DNA of 32,937 nt, taken from positions 1-32,937 of the forward strand of contig JAJYMB010000143.1 in NCBI GenBank assembly GCA_021787365.1, read 5' to 3'. Position 1 is the first letter of the stretch. Each line of letters begins with the position of its first letter. The notes under the pieces are model-generated. The model saw nothing but the letters and a program-made list of their open reading frames with translations. It was not told the origin of the DNA and searched no databases. A program made the translations under genes and the position numbers. This document shows, piece after piece, positions 7,505 to 15,944 of this stretch. The DNA is from Actinomycetes bacterium. GTDB lineage: Bacteria; Actinomycetota; Acidimicrobiia; Acidimicrobiales; Palsa-688.

Positions 7505-7569
7505 GAGCGCCTGGCCCGAGCGCCTGGCCCGAGCGTCTGGCCCGAGCCTCTGGCCCGATCGTCTGGCCG
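7505..7569 (+). repeat. Five tandem copies of a 13-bp GAGCGCCTGGCCC-like unit
   Basis: Units start at 7505, 7518, 7531, 7544 and 7557. The first two are identical; the others differ by one to four bases. The array is followed by two shorter CCGGTGCCCAG repeats (from about 7567 and 7581). It lies in the noncoding stretch 7317-7598, in which no gene was seen. Confidence 0.85.
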
Positions 7570-7598
7570 GTGCCCAGCGGGCCGGTGCCCAGGGGGCC

Positions 7599-9095
7599 CT
7601 AGCGGCCCGCCGGCACTTCCTCGCCGGCCCGAGATGGCGCCGGCGCCGGCAGTTCGCCCTGTCGGCGGGCGCCCCGGGTGGCCGAAAAAGCGGCCGCCAG
7701 CGCCATGACCGCGACGGACACGTAAAACGCAGTGTGCAGGCCAGTTGTAAACGCCCTCGCCACGGCCCCGTGGAGCTTCGCGGTCCCGACGAAGATGGCG
7801 AATGCTAGCGAGCGGGAGATCGACCGGGACGCGGCCAGGATCGCCACCGAGAAGGAGAACACCATCCCGACATTGGAAAACGTCCGCAGCATACCCGAGG
7901 CTATGCCGAACACTTGCGGTTTCACGGCTCTCATCAGCGCCGCCGAGTTGGCTGGGAAGAATCCGCTCGCCCCGACCCCGTTTACGATGCTCGCCAGCAC
8001 CACGACCCAAAGCCCGCTGCCGACCGAGAGGGTGGCGAACCACAAAAGGGCCACACCTTGGAGCGCCAAACCGGCCGTTGCGGGGAGGACCGGCCCGAAG
8101 CGGTCGGACAGCCTGCCCGCCAACGGGCCGAACACGCTGCCCACCACGTACCCGGGCACGAGCAGCAGCGAGGCGTCGAGGGGGGAGAGGCCCCGCGGCC
8201 CTTGCAGGTACATGATCAGGAGGAAAAGGACGGCGTAGTTGGCGAGGCCCTGGAGGAGCGCGGCGAGCAGGGTCGGGCTCACCGTGGGCACGGCCAGGAG
8301 CGAGAGGTCGAGCATCGGGGCGGCCCGTTTCCTTTCGACGAAAACGAAGCTCGCTACCAAGACGGCGCCTCCGACGAGGAACCCGGTCGTGCTGGCGTCG
8401 AAGGGTGAGGTCGTGAGCCTCGTCACCGCCCAGAGGACCCCGAAGAGCCCCGCGCCCAAGAGGAACATGCCGGCTAGGTCGAGGCGGCGCTTGGCCCGCT
8501 GCCCGGTGTCGTGCAGCAAGGCCCCCGTGAGGGCGATGGCGACGACCCCGATCGGCACGTTGATCCAAAAGATCCAACGCCACGAGACGTAAGTGACGAC
8601 GAGGCCGCCGATGACGATGCCGAGCACGGCGCCGAGGCTCCAGCCGACGGAGTTGTAGCCGTAGGCCTTGCCTCTCTGCTCGGGAGGAAAGAGGTCGGCG
8701 ATTATGGCCCCGGTATTGGCGGTCATGAGCGCGCCGCCGATGCCTTGGAGGATGCGGAAGCCCACGATCGCCCCCTCGTTCCACGACAGGGCGCAAAGGG
8801 CGGAGCCGGCGACGAAGACCACGAGGCCCGCTTCGTACATGCGTACCCGCCCGAACATGTCCCCCAACCGGCCCACCTGCGTGGCGAGCAGCGTGATCAC
8901 AAGGAGGTACCCGATCACGACCCAGATGACCGAGGAGAGCGACAAGTGCAGCCCGCGCTCGATCTCGGGCAGGGCGAGCACCACGATCGTGGTGTCAACG
9001 GCCGTCATCAGCAGGCCGACCATGACGACGGCCAAACCGAGCATGGGGTGGCCTCGGTGGTCCCTGGCCCTCTGCCAGAGGGTCTTGCCGGTCAC
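7599..9095 (-). CDS. MFS drug/proton antiporter, DHA2 (EmrB/QacA) type
   Basis: This is a 498-residue integral membrane exporter with about 14 predicted transmembrane segments. Family marks are AVDTTIVVLALPEI (32-45, the DHA2 motif in helix 1), GRLGDMFGRVRMY (75-87, motif A after helix 2), FRILQGIGGALM and a PEQRGKAYG segment, then GAVLGIVIGG (motif C-like) and a WRWIFWINVPIG motif. Such proteins use the proton gradient to expel drugs or metabolites; the substrate is unknown. The GTG start at 9095 is preceded by TAGGCT six bases upstream with no Shine-Dalgarno. The C-terminal 30 residues are Pro/Ala/Arg-rich. It is inverted relative to the haem genes on both sides, separating cobA-hemD from hemB, which suggests later insertion, though a role in exporting tetrapyrroles cannot be excluded. 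Confidence 0.9.
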   Translation of the reverse strand: MTGKTLWQRARDHRGHPMLGLAVVMVGLLMTAVDTTIVVLALPEIERGLHLSLSSVIWVVIGYLLVITLLATQVGRLGDMFGRVRMYEAGLVVFVAGSALCALSWNEGAIVGFRILQGIGGALMTANTGAIIADLFPPEQRGKAYGYNSVGWSLGAVLGIVIGGLVVTYVSWRWIFWINVPIGVVAIALTGALLHDTGQRAKRRLDLAGMFLLGAGLFGVLWAVTRLTTSPFDASTTGFLVGGAVLVASFVFVERKRAAPMLDLSLLAVPTVSPTLLAALLQGLANYAVLFLLIMYLQGPRGLSPLDASLLLVPGYVVGSVFGPLAGRLSDRFGPVLPATAGLALQGVALLWFATLSVGSGLWVVVLASIVNGVGASGFFPANSAALMRAVKPQVFGIASGMLRTFSNVGMVFSFSVAILAASRSISRSLAFAIFVGTAKLHGAVARAFTTGLHTAFYVSVAVMALAAAFSATRGARRQGELPAPAPSRAGEEVPAGR

Positions 9096-9101
9096 CGGGC
9101 G

Positions 9102-9107
9102 AGCCTA
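9102..9107 (-). promoter_or_regulatory. -10-like hexamer of the MFS gene
   Basis: On the minus strand TAGGCT lies 6 nt before the GTG start at 9095, consistent with a leaderless transcript. No convincing -35 box is visible. It shares the 87-bp divergent region with the hemB promoter. Confidence 0.45.
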
Positions 9108-9170
9108 ACCGAGCCGGTCCTCAGGGCGGTCTAAGGGCGGCCAGCGAGGTGCACGGCCGGTCGGCCGGGG

Positions 9171-9176
9171 TACCCT
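9171..9176 (+). promoter_or_regulatory. -10-like hexamer of hemB
   Basis: TACCCT ends 6 nt before the hemB GTG at 9183, and no Shine-Dalgarno sequence is present. This supports both a leaderless transcript and the chosen start. It implies hemB is transcribed independently of the rex operon. Confidence 0.45.
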
Positions 9177-9182
9177 GGCGCC

Positions 9183-10166
9183 GTGGCCTTCCCAGAGACG
9201 CGGATGCGCCGGCTCCGCCGCTCGCCCCTCCTCCGGGACATGCTTGCGGAGACCAGGCTGTCGGTGAAGGATCTCGTCGCCCCCCTCTTCGTGCGGGAGG
9301 GTATCGACGCCCCCGTGCCGATAGCCTCGCTCCCAGGCGTCGTCCAGCACACCACCGAGTCGCTAGTAAAAGAGGCGCGCCGGCTCGTCGGCCTGGGGGT
9401 GCCGGCGCTCGTAGTGTTCGGGGTGCCGGCCCACAAGGACCCAACCGGCAGGGGGGCCAGCGCGCCCGACGGGGTGGTGCAGGTTGTGCTCCGGGCGCTC
9501 CGGGCGGAGCTTGCCGACGAGATGGTGCTCATCCCCGACCTCTGCCTCGACGAGTACACCGACCATGGTCACTGCGGGCTCCTCGACAAGCGGGGCGGGG
9601 TGGACAACGACGCCACGCTCGAGCGTTACTGCGAGGTAGCCCTCGCCCAAGCGGAAGCCGGTGCCCACATGGTGGCACCGTCGGGGATGATGGACGGCCA
9701 GGTCGGCGCCATACGAGCCGCCCTCGACCAGGGGGGCTACAGCGAAGTCGGGATCCTGGCCTACTCGGCCAAGTTCGCGTCGGCGCTCTACGGGCCGTTC
9801 CGGGAAGCGGTGGACGTGACGATCGCCGGCGGGGGAGACCGCCGCGCCTACCAGCAGGACTACCGCAACGGGCGCGAGGCGCTCCGGGAGGTCGAGCTCG
9901 ACGTGGCCGAGGGCGCGGACATGGTGATGGTGAAGCCGGCCCTCACCTACCTGGACGTGGTGGCGGCCGTGCGGGCAGCGGTGCGGGTGCCTGTCGCGGC
10001 CTACCACGTGAGCGGCGAGTACGCCATGGTGAAGGCGGCCGCCGAGCGCGGCTGGATAGACGGCCCAGCGGTTGCCCTCGAACAGCTGACGGCCGTGAAA
10101 AGGGCCGGCGCCGACCTCATCCTCACCTATTTCGCCGGTGAACTGGCAGAGACGCTCGGGTCATAG
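9183..10166 (+). CDS. hemB: Delta-aminolevulinic acid dehydratase (porphobilinogen synthase)
   Basis: HemB condenses two 5-aminolevulinate molecules to porphobilinogen. The 327-residue protein begins with the expected RMRRLRRSPLLRDMLAET. The active-site metal loop is DLCLDEYTDHGHCG (119-132) with C121, D123 and C131, the Cys-x-Asp variant of the zinc site that I recall as usual in actinobacterial enzymes. The two catalytic lysines are K197 (AYSAKFASALYGPFR) and the Schiff-base K251 (MVKPALTYLD). PSGMMDGQV and YHVSGEYAMVK are also intact. GTG 9183 is used; it follows the -10-like TACCCT by 6 nt. hemL follows after 30 bp. Residue numbers assume this start. Confidence 0.96.
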   Translation: MAFPETRMRRLRRSPLLRDMLAETRLSVKDLVAPLFVREGIDAPVPIASLPGVVQHTTESLVKEARRLVGLGVPALVVFGVPAHKDPTGRGASAPDGVVQVVLRALRAELADEMVLIPDLCLDEYTDHGHCGLLDKRGGVDNDATLERYCEVALAQAEAGAHMVAPSGMMDGQVGAIRAALDQGGYSEVGILAYSAKFASALYGPFREAVDVTIAGGGDRRAYQQDYRNGREALREVELDVAEGADMVMVKPALTYLDVVAAVRAAVRVPVAAYHVSGEYAMVKAAAERGWIDGPAVALEQLTAVKRAGADLILTYFAGELAETLGS

Positions 10167-10196
10167 GGCCGGCGGCGACCAGACGATAAAGCTCCC

Positions 10197-11480
10197 ATGA
10201 CGACCAACGAGGAGCTATGGGAGCGCGCACTCCGGGTCAGCCCGGGGGGTGTGAACTCACCGGTCAGGGCCTTCCGGGCGGTCGGCGGCGGCACGCCCTA
10301 CTTTGTCGCCCGAGGGGAGGGCGCTTATGTCTTCGACGTGGAAGGCCGGCGCTACATCGACTACGTCCAGTCCTACGGGGCGTCCATCCTCGGCCACGCC
10401 CACCCAAAGGTTGTCGAGGCGGCCAGGAAAGCAGCCGGGAGAGGGTCGACCTTCGGCGCGCCGACGCCCGGGGAGGTCGAGCTGGCCGAGGAGATCTGCG
10501 CCCGCGTGGAGGGCTGTCAGGAGGTGAGGCTCGTGAGCAGCGGGACGGAGGCGGCCATGTCGGCGGTGCGCTTGGCCCGGGGGGTGACCGGTCGGGACCG
10601 TGTCGTCTTGTTCGCCGGCTGTTACCACGGCCACAGCGACGCCCTCCTGGCCGGCGGCGGGAGCGGTATGGCGACCCTTGGTGTGCCGGCCAGCGCCGGC
10701 GTGGCCAGGTCGGCCGTGGCCGACACGCTCGTCGTCCCCTACAACCGGGTGCCCGACCTCGGTAACGACGTGGCCGCCGTGATCGTCGAACCGATCGCCG
10801 CCAACATGGGCCTCGTCCCGCCGGCACCCGGGTTCCTCGCCGGCCTGCGAGAGGCGTGCACGAAGGCAGGCGCGCTGCTCATCTTCGACGAGGTCATAAC
10901 CGGCTTCAGGGTGGCGAGGGGAGGGGCCTCCACCCTTGTCCGCCTCCAGCCGGATCTCTGGTGCTTCGGCAAGGTCGTGGGTGGCGGCTTCCCCCTGGCC
11001 GGCTTCGGCGGCCGCCGGGAGCTCATGGAACAACTTGCGCCGGCCGGGGCCGTTTACCAAGCGGGCACCCTCTCGGGCAACCCGGTGGCGACCGCCGCCG
11101 CGCTCGCTACCCTTTCCCTCCTGGACGACGGCGGCTACACAGCGCTTTCCGCCTACACGGGGCGGCTGGCCGCGGGGCTCGCCGGCATCGCCCGCGAAGC
11201 AGGCCTCGAGCTCCAGGTGCCCGTGGCGGGGCCTCTGCTCGGAGTGTTCTTCGGGACCGAGCCCGTGCTCGACTACGAGGGGGCGCGCCGCTCGGCCGCC
11301 ACGGGTCTTTTCCCGCCCTTGATGAGAGGCCTATTGGAAAAGGGAGTGGCGATCGCGCCCGGCCCTTACGAAATATTGTTCCCCAGCCTGGCTCACGGCG
11401 AGCAGGACCTCCACGAGACCCTCGACGCCTTTGCCGAAGTGGCGAAGAAGCTGGCGCCGGCGCAGGAGCCCTCCGCCTAA
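10197..11480 (+). CDS. hemL: Glutamate-1-semialdehyde 2,1-aminomutase
   Basis: HemL is the PLP enzyme converting glutamate-1-semialdehyde (from HemA) to 5-aminolevulinate (used by HemB). The 427-residue protein shows SPGGVNSPVRAF near the N terminus, SSGTEAAMSAVRLARG (114-129, phosphate-binding region), CYHGHSDALL, the PLP-pyridine aspartate in FDEVITGFR (D231) and the Schiff-base lysine K259 in WCFGKVVGGGFPLAGFGG. Length is normal. ATG 10197 lies 30 bp after hemB, has no Shine-Dalgarno, and follows an AT-rich GATAAA; it may be co-transcribed with hemB or partly self-promoted. It converges with the next gene at 15 bp between stops. Confidence 0.96.
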   Translation: MTTNEELWERALRVSPGGVNSPVRAFRAVGGGTPYFVARGEGAYVFDVEGRRYIDYVQSYGASILGHAHPKVVEAARKAAGRGSTFGAPTPGEVELAEEICARVEGCQEVRLVSSGTEAAMSAVRLARGVTGRDRVVLFAGCYHGHSDALLAGGGSGMATLGVPASAGVARSAVADTLVVPYNRVPDLGNDVAAVIVEPIAANMGLVPPAPGFLAGLREACTKAGALLIFDEVITGFRVARGGASTLVRLQPDLWCFGKVVGGGFPLAGFGGRRELMEQLAPAGAVYQAGTLSGNPVATAAALATLSLLDDGGYTALSAYTGRLAAGLAGIAREAGLELQVPVAGPLLGVFFGTEPVLDYEGARRSAATGLFPPLMRGLLEKGVAIAPGPYEILFPSLAHGEQDLHETLDAFAEVAKKLAPAQEPSA

Positions 11481-11495
11481 AGGGCCCGCTCAGGG

Positions 11496-12743
11496 CTAAG
11501 CGCCTTTGGCCCAGGCGAGCGCCGACAGCGCTTTGTAGATGGCCTCAGCCGGCCCGATCTCGTCGGGGCGGAGCATGTTGGACATGATCCTTAGCACCCA
11601 CTCCATGAGCGTCCGGTTGTGCATCCCTGTCGCCACGCACACGCGCATTATTTCCGGGCGGCTGATCGCCCGGACAAAGGCCCTCGCCACCCGGTAATAG
11701 GGACCGTACCGGGCCTCGAGGCCGTCCTCGTAAAGTGCCAGAGCGCCCGGGTTGCCCGAGGAGAGCGCCTCGTCGAGCACGTAGGCGGCGAGGCGGCCAG
11801 TCTCGTACGCGTATGCGATCCCCTCGCCGTTGAACGGGTTGATCGTCCCTGCCGCGTCGCCGACCACCAGATGGCCCCGCCCCGAGCGCGGCACCACGGA
11901 GAGCCCCATCGGCAGCCGGCCGCCCGTCGGCGGGCCGAGGCAGGTCTCGGGCTTGATGCCCCACTCCTCAGGCAGTGTCTCGCAGAAGGCGTCCATGAGA
12001 CGGCTGGTGTTGGCGCCTTTCCACATAGAAGAAGTGCTCAGGAGCCCGACGCCGACGTTGACCCGACCGTCGCCGAGCGGGAATACCCAGCCGTAGCCGG
12101 GTACTGAATACCCGGTCTTGTCGCGCACGTCGAGCCAGGAATCGATCCAGGGTGCGTCGTGCATGGGCGACGTCCAGTAGCCGCGCAGGGCCATGCCCTG
12201 TGGGTAGGAACGTTGCCGCTGGTTACCGAGCGCCCACCCGAAGCGGGAGTTGGCCCCGTCCGCCACCACGACATAGCGCGCCTCGACCTCGCCCTCTTGG
12301 CCTCCCTCGCCCGTGGCCCTGAGGCGTGCCCCCCGCACCCTGCCGTCTTCTACGAGCGGCTCGACGGCCTCGGTGTGCTCCCAGAGCACCGCACCCTGTT
12401 TGGTGGCCTGGGCGGCGACGAGGGCGTCGAGGTCCTTCCTCGTGACCACGTAGCCGTAGCGGGGCAGGTCGGGCGTATCGGGCCAGGCCAGTTCGAGTGC
12501 CCGCCCGAAGCCGTGCGAGCGCAGGCCGAAGTAGCGGTGGTGGGCGGACAGCTCCCCGCCGAGGCCCATGTCTTCCAGCTGGCGGACCGACCTCGGCGTA
12601 AGCCCGTCGCCACAGGTCTTCTCCCGAGGGAACGCCTTTTTCTCGACAAACACCACCTCGCGGCCGGCCTTGGCCAGCCAGTAAGCACAGGAGGCGCCAC
12701 CCGGCCCCGCGCCCACGACGAGGACCTCGCAGCGCCGTGCCAC
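11496..12743 (-). CDS. FAD-dependent geranylgeranyl / menaquinone reductase-family oxidoreductase
   Basis: This is a 415-residue flavoprotein of the geranylgeranyl reductase family, which includes menaquinone reductase MenJ. The FAD-binding Rossmann motif GAGPGG is at residues 11-16, followed by the family signature [16 protein letters not shown] (38-53). A second FAD motif reads [20 protein letters not shown], and the substrate region has [17 protein letters not shown]. Likely chemistry is saturation of isoprenoid double bonds, most probably in the menaquinone tail given its position divergent from nuoA; this is inference. The frame runs up to 12881, but conserved sequence begins at GTG 12743, which is also 7 nt after a -10-like TACCAT. 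I recall a similar gene beside nuoA in Streptomyces. Confidence 0.88.
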   Translation of the reverse strand: MARRCEVLVVGAGPGGASCAYWLAKAGREVVFVEKKAFPREKTCGDGLTPRSVRQLEDMGLGGELSAHHRYFGLRSHGFGRALELAWPDTPDLPRYGYVVTRKDLDALVAAQATKQGAVLWEHTEAVEPLVEDGRVRGARLRATGEGGQEGEVEARYVVVADGANSRFGWALGNQRQRSYPQGMALRGYWTSPMHDAPWIDSWLDVRDKTGYSVPGYGWVFPLGDGRVNVGVGLLSTSSMWKGANTSRLMDAFCETLPEEWGIKPETCLGPPTGGRLPMGLSVVPRSGRGHLVVGDAAGTINPFNGEGIAYAYETGRLAAYVLDEALSSGNPGALALYEDGLEARYGPYYRVARAFVRAISRPEIMRVCVATGMHNRTLMEWVLRIMSNMLRPDEIGPAEAIYKALSALAWAKGA

Positions 12744-12750
12744 CTTCCCA

Positions 12751-12756
12751 ATGGTA
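12751..12756 (-). promoter_or_regulatory. -10-like hexamer of the reductase gene
   Basis: TACCAT on the minus strand lies 7 nt before the GTG at 12743. The bases between read TGGGAAG, which could also act as an unusually close Shine-Dalgarno. No -35 box is evident. Confidence 0.4.
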
Positions 12757-12818
12757 GTGGAGGAGCGGGTGGGCGGCGCCCGGAGGGCCCCAGTGTGTGC
12801 GTATGTGCTCTTCGGTAC

Positions 12819-12824
12819 TAGCGT
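12819..12824 (+). promoter_or_regulatory. -10-like hexamer of the nuo operon, with Shine-Dalgarno
   Basis: TAGCGT lies 8 nt before the nuoA ATG and is followed by GAGGGA, a possible Shine-Dalgarno. TACTAG at 12816-12821 is an alternative hexamer. No TTGTGA-type Rex operator was found in the 89-bp intergenic region. Confidence 0.45.
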
Positions 12825-12832
12825 GAGGGACG

Positions 12833-13393
12833 ATGGACCAGTTCCTGCCGATCCTGCTAATGGTCGTCCTGGCCTCGGCATTCGCGATCGGCTCGTTTAT
12901 CGCGTCCAAGATGCTCGGGCCGAGGAGCCACCTCCACGCGGCCAAGGTCGGGCCTTACGAGTCTGGGATAGCCCCCCGCCGGGAGCTGGCGGCGCGTTTT
13001 CCCGTCCGGTTCTACCTCGTGGCGATGATCTTTGTCATCTTCGACATAGAGGTGGTGTTCCTCTACCCGTTCGCGGTCATGTTCCGCCAGCTGTCCACCT
13101 TCGGGTTGGTCGAAATGGCCTCGTTCGCCGCCGTCGTGTTCATCGCGTTTGCCTACCTCGTCTCCGAGGGCGCGCTGGACTGGGGCCCGGGGAAGCGCCT
13201 CGGCAGCCGTGCCGGCGCCCCAGTGACGCGAAGCCTCAACGCCACAGTGCGCCGGGTGGCCCGCCCGGGCACGCCGCCCTCGGCACGACCGCCGGTGCTG
13301 GTGGAGGGCGCGAGTACTGGCTCCGGCGCAGGGGCACGAGGGCTGGACCCGGTCAGGGCAGGCGCGAGCGGTCCTCATGGAGAGGAGGGTTGA
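12833..13393 (+). CDS. nuoA: NADH-quinone oxidoreductase subunit A
   Basis: NuoA is a small membrane subunit of complex I near the quinone-binding junction. The 186-residue protein has three predicted transmembrane helices (about 5-28, 60-80, 90-112) and the conserved PYESGIAP and [21 protein letters not shown] segments, whose acidic residues are typical of the family. The family core ends at about residue 122 (EGALDWG). The remaining 64 residues are an Ala/Gly/Arg-rich tail of no recognised domain. ATG 12833 follows GAGGGA and the -10-like hexamer. Its TGA overlaps the nuoB ATG by one base. First gene of the nuoA-N operon. Confidence 0.95.
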   Translation: MDQFLPILLMVVLASAFAIGSFIASKMLGPRSHLHAAKVGPYESGIAPRRELAARFPVRFYLVAMIFVIFDIEVVFLYPFAVMFRQLSTFGLVEMASFAAVVFIAFAYLVSEGALDWGPGKRLGSRAGAPVTRSLNATVRRVARPGTPPSARPPVLVEGASTGSGAGARGLDPVRAGASGPHGEEG

Positions 13394-13977
13394 TGGGGCT
13401 CGAAGACCTCAACCACAATTTCTTCACCGGCACTTTGGAGGAGGTCGTGAAGTGGGCCCGGGCGTCTAGCTCTTGGGGCGCCAACTTCGGCCTCGCCTGC
13501 TGCGCGATCGAGATGATGGCGAGTGGCGCAGCCAACTTCGACCTCGCCCGCTTCGGCATGGAAGTTTTCCGGGCCTCCCCCCGCCAAGCTGACCTGATGA
13601 TAGTCGCCGGCCGGGTCTCCCAGAAGATGGCACCGGTGCTGCGCCAGGTCTACGACCAGATGATGGAGCCCAAGTGGGTGATCTCGATGGGCGTGTGCGC
13701 CTCTACGGGAGGGATGTTCAACAACTACGCGGTCGTACAGGGCGTTGACCAGGTCGTCCCGGTGGACGTGTACACGCCGGGGTGCCCGCCCGGCCCCGAG
13801 ACCCTCATCCATTCGATCCTCACCTTGCACGAGAAGATCCGTCGGGGCGAGATAGCCCGCCGGCGGGCCGTCACAGGTGCCGGTGCCGGGATCCACCTGG
13901 AGTCGGCTGGACCTTTGCAGGTCGCCCGGCACCGGCTGCCCGTCACGGTCAGCGGGGCGGAGGGAGCGCGCTCGTGA
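13393..13977 (+). CDS. nuoB: NADH-quinone oxidoreductase subunit B
   Basis: NuoB is the peripheral-arm subunit holding cluster N2, the last iron-sulfur centre, which passes electrons to quinone. In this 194-residue protein the N2 ligands are all present: the tandem pair C36-C37 in ACCAIEMM, C102 in GVCAS and C131 in PGCPPGPE. The N-terminal [20 protein letters not shown] is typical. The last 35 residues or so after the core are a variable tail. The ATG overlaps the nuoA stop (TGATG), and the frame upstream belongs to other genes. The 3' end overlaps nuoC by four bases (GTGA). Confidence 0.96.
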   Translation: MGLEDLNHNFFTGTLEEVVKWARASSSWGANFGLACCAIEMMASGAANFDLARFGMEVFRASPRQADLMIVAGRVSQKMAPVLRQVYDQMMEPKWVISMGVCASTGGMFNNYAVVQGVDQVVPVDVYTPGCPPGPETLIHSILTLHEKIRRGEIARRRAVTGAGAGIHLESAGPLQVARHRLPVTVSGAEGARS

Positions 13978-14525
13978 GCGACGCGGCTCACGAAAGCCAG
14001 GTGGGCCAAACCGAGGAGGCTGGTGCGGGGGCGCCTTCGGAGGAGGGCGGCGGGCCTCTCGCGCTGCACGGCTGCCCCGTTACCGACGAGCTCGGGCAGC
14101 GGGCTGTCCACACCGACGCCAAGGGTTACCTGCCCTTGATGGAAGCCCTCTACCGGGACGGCTTCGAGAGCTGTATCGGGGTGACGGGGGTGGACTACCT
14201 CACTCACCCTGGCCGCCAGTTGCCGGCCGAGGTGCAACCGGAGCGTTTCGAGGTGGTCGTCGAGCTCGTCTCGTTCTCGCGCCGCGAGCGGCTCCGCGTG
14301 CGTTGCCAGGTACCCGAGGACGAGCCCGTGGTCCCGAGCCTGTTCGACCTCTGGCCCGGTAGCGAGGCGCACGAACGGGAGACCTTCGACATGTTCGGCA
14401 TCCGTTTTTCCGACCACCCGGACCTCACCCGGATCTTGATGCCCGAGGACTGGGAAGGCTACCCCCTCCGCAAGGACTACGCCACAGGCGCGGTCCCCGT
14501 CCGGTTCAAGGAGGTGCCCGAATGA
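13974..14525 (+). CDS. nuoC: NADH-quinone oxidoreductase subunit C
   Basis: NuoC is the 30-kDa-type subunit of the peripheral arm that packs against NuoD. The 183-residue protein contains the signature [20 protein letters not shown] (134-153), followed by [24 protein letters not shown] at 69-76 is also typical. The first 45 residues are Gly/Glu-rich and not conserved. GTG 13974 was chosen because it overlaps the nuoB stop as GTGA, the same coupling used elsewhere in this operon; upstream codons in frame would lie inside nuoB. NuoC and NuoD are separate genes here, not fused as in Escherichia coli. Confidence 0.94.
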   Translation: MSDAAHESQVGQTEEAGAGAPSEEGGGPLALHGCPVTDELGQRAVHTDAKGYLPLMEALYRDGFESCIGVTGVDYLTHPGRQLPAEVQPERFEVVVELVSFSRRERLRVRCQVPEDEPVVPSLFDLWPGSEAHERETFDMFGIRFSDHPDLTRILMPEDWEGYPLRKDYATGAVPVRFKEVPE

Positions 14526-15859
14526 CGGCGGACCTGGTCGAGCTGCTCAAGGCCAAGACCTCCGAAGGCGCCCAGGAGATGCTGGCTCGCAACGAGGAAA
14601 CCGTGCGCCAGCTCCGGCACGAAGCCGGCGGGGTGCTCCGGCTCCCCGAGGGGGTCACCCTGGACTACGGCGACGTCGACTACGAGCGGCCCGACGACGA
14701 GACCATGATCCTGAACCTCGGGCCTTCGCACCCGTCCACCCACGGTGTGCTCCGGGTGATGGTCGAGATCAGGGGCGAGCAGGTGCTCAGGACCAAGCCG
14801 GTGATCGGATACCTGCACACCGGCATGGAAAAGACCGGCGAAGAGCTGATGTACCACCAGGGGTCGACCAACGTCACCCGTATGGACTACCTGTCGCCTT
14901 TTTTCAACGAGCTCGCCTACTCGCTCTCGGTGGAGAAGGTCGCCGGCATGGATCTCCCCGAGCGGGCGGGCTGGATCCGCATGCTCATGTGCGAGCTCAA
15001 CCGGATCGCTTCGCACCTTTTGTGGCTGGCGACCAATGGCGCCGACCTCGGTGCGATCAACATGCTCGTGTACGGCTGGCGCGACCGGGAGGTGCTGCTC
15101 AGCTTTTTCGAGAAGGTGACCGGGCTGCGGATGAACCACAACTACATCCGTCCGGGGGGCGTGGCGGCGGACCTCCCCGACGGCTGGCGCGACGACGTCA
15201 ACGCCATCTGCGACGTGGTGCTCCGGCGCATGGACGAGTACGACAACCTGCTCACCGGCCAGCCCGTCCTGCAAAACCGCATGGACGGCGTGGGCCCCCT
15301 CGACGCCGCGACCGCCGTCGGCCTCGGTCTCACCGGGCCGCTCCTGCGCTCGACGGGCGTCACCTACGACGTGCGCCGGGACTTCCCGTACCTGCTCTAC
15401 GACCAAGTCGATTTCGACGTGATCGTCGGCACCGGGGGCGACTGCTGGGACCGCTTCGCGATCCGGGTGAACGAGATCCGCGAGTCGGTGCGGATCGTCC
15501 GCCAGGTGGCAAAGATGATGCCGAAAGGGGACTACCGGACGCAGGACAAGAAGTTCACCCCGCCACCTCGCAACCGCATCGACGAGTCGATGGAAGCGCT
15601 CATCCACCATTTCAAGCTCTTCACGGAGGGCTTCCGGGTGCCTCCTGGCGACGCCTACGTACCGGTCGAGTCGCCCCGGGGCGAGCTCGGCTGCTACATC
15701 GTCTCCGACGGCACGTCGCGGCCCTACCGGGTCCACGTCCGTGCGCCTTCCTTCGCCAACTTGCAGGGCCTGGCGCCCATGGCACGGGGAGGGTTCATAC
15801 CCGACGTGATCGCCTGCATCTCGAGCATCGACCCCGTGCTGGGCGACGTCGACCGCTGA
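14522..15859 (+). CDS. nuoD: NADH-quinone oxidoreductase subunit D
   Basis: NuoD is the 49-kDa-type subunit; with NuoB it forms the quinone-reduction site. The 445-residue protein has the quinone-site loop GPSHPSTHGVLR (67-78), TGMEKTGEELMYHQG, NRIASHLLWLATNGADLGA and the C-terminal segment ending in SSIDPVLGDVDR, all as expected for the family descended from the NiFe-hydrogenase large subunit. Nickel-ligand cysteines are absent, as in all NuoD. The ATG overlaps the nuoC stop (ATGA). An 85-bp gap follows before nuoE, the widest in the operon. Confidence 0.97.
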   Translation: MTADLVELLKAKTSEGAQEMLARNEETVRQLRHEAGGVLRLPEGVTLDYGDVDYERPDDETMILNLGPSHPSTHGVLRVMVEIRGEQVLRTKPVIGYLHTGMEKTGEELMYHQGSTNVTRMDYLSPFFNELAYSLSVEKVAGMDLPERAGWIRMLMCELNRIASHLLWLATNGADLGAINMLVYGWRDREVLLSFFEKVTGLRMNHNYIRPGGVAADLPDGWRDDVNAICDVVLRRMDEYDNLLTGQPVLQNRMDGVGPLDAATAVGLGLTGPLLRSTGVTYDVRRDFPYLLYDQVDFDVIVGTGGDCWDRFAIRVNEIRESVRIVRQVAKMMPKGDYRTQDKKFTPPPRNRIDESMEALIHHFKLFTEGFRVPPGDAYVPVESPRGELGCYIVSDGTSRPYRVHVRAPSFANLQGLAPMARGGFIPDVIACISSIDPVLGDVDR

Positions 15860-15944
15860 TGGCGGGGCCGGCGGCGGCGTTGCAGGGGGCGCTCCAGCCT
15901 CTCGATTGGGCCCGCGACAGCCCTTTAGGCCAAAATCAGTTGAC

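Noticed and set aside
6861-7569. CRISPR array
   Set aside because: Repeats are contiguous or irregular, with no unique spacers of constant length and no cas genes.
9540-9580. HemB metal loop with Asp in place of the second Cys
   Set aside because: The CLDE variant is, to my knowledge, normal for actinobacterial HemB, so not an anomaly.
12743-12881. Longer start for the reductase
   Set aside because: The extra codons overlap the nuoA promoter and start and lack conservation; GTG 12743 lies just before the FAD motif.
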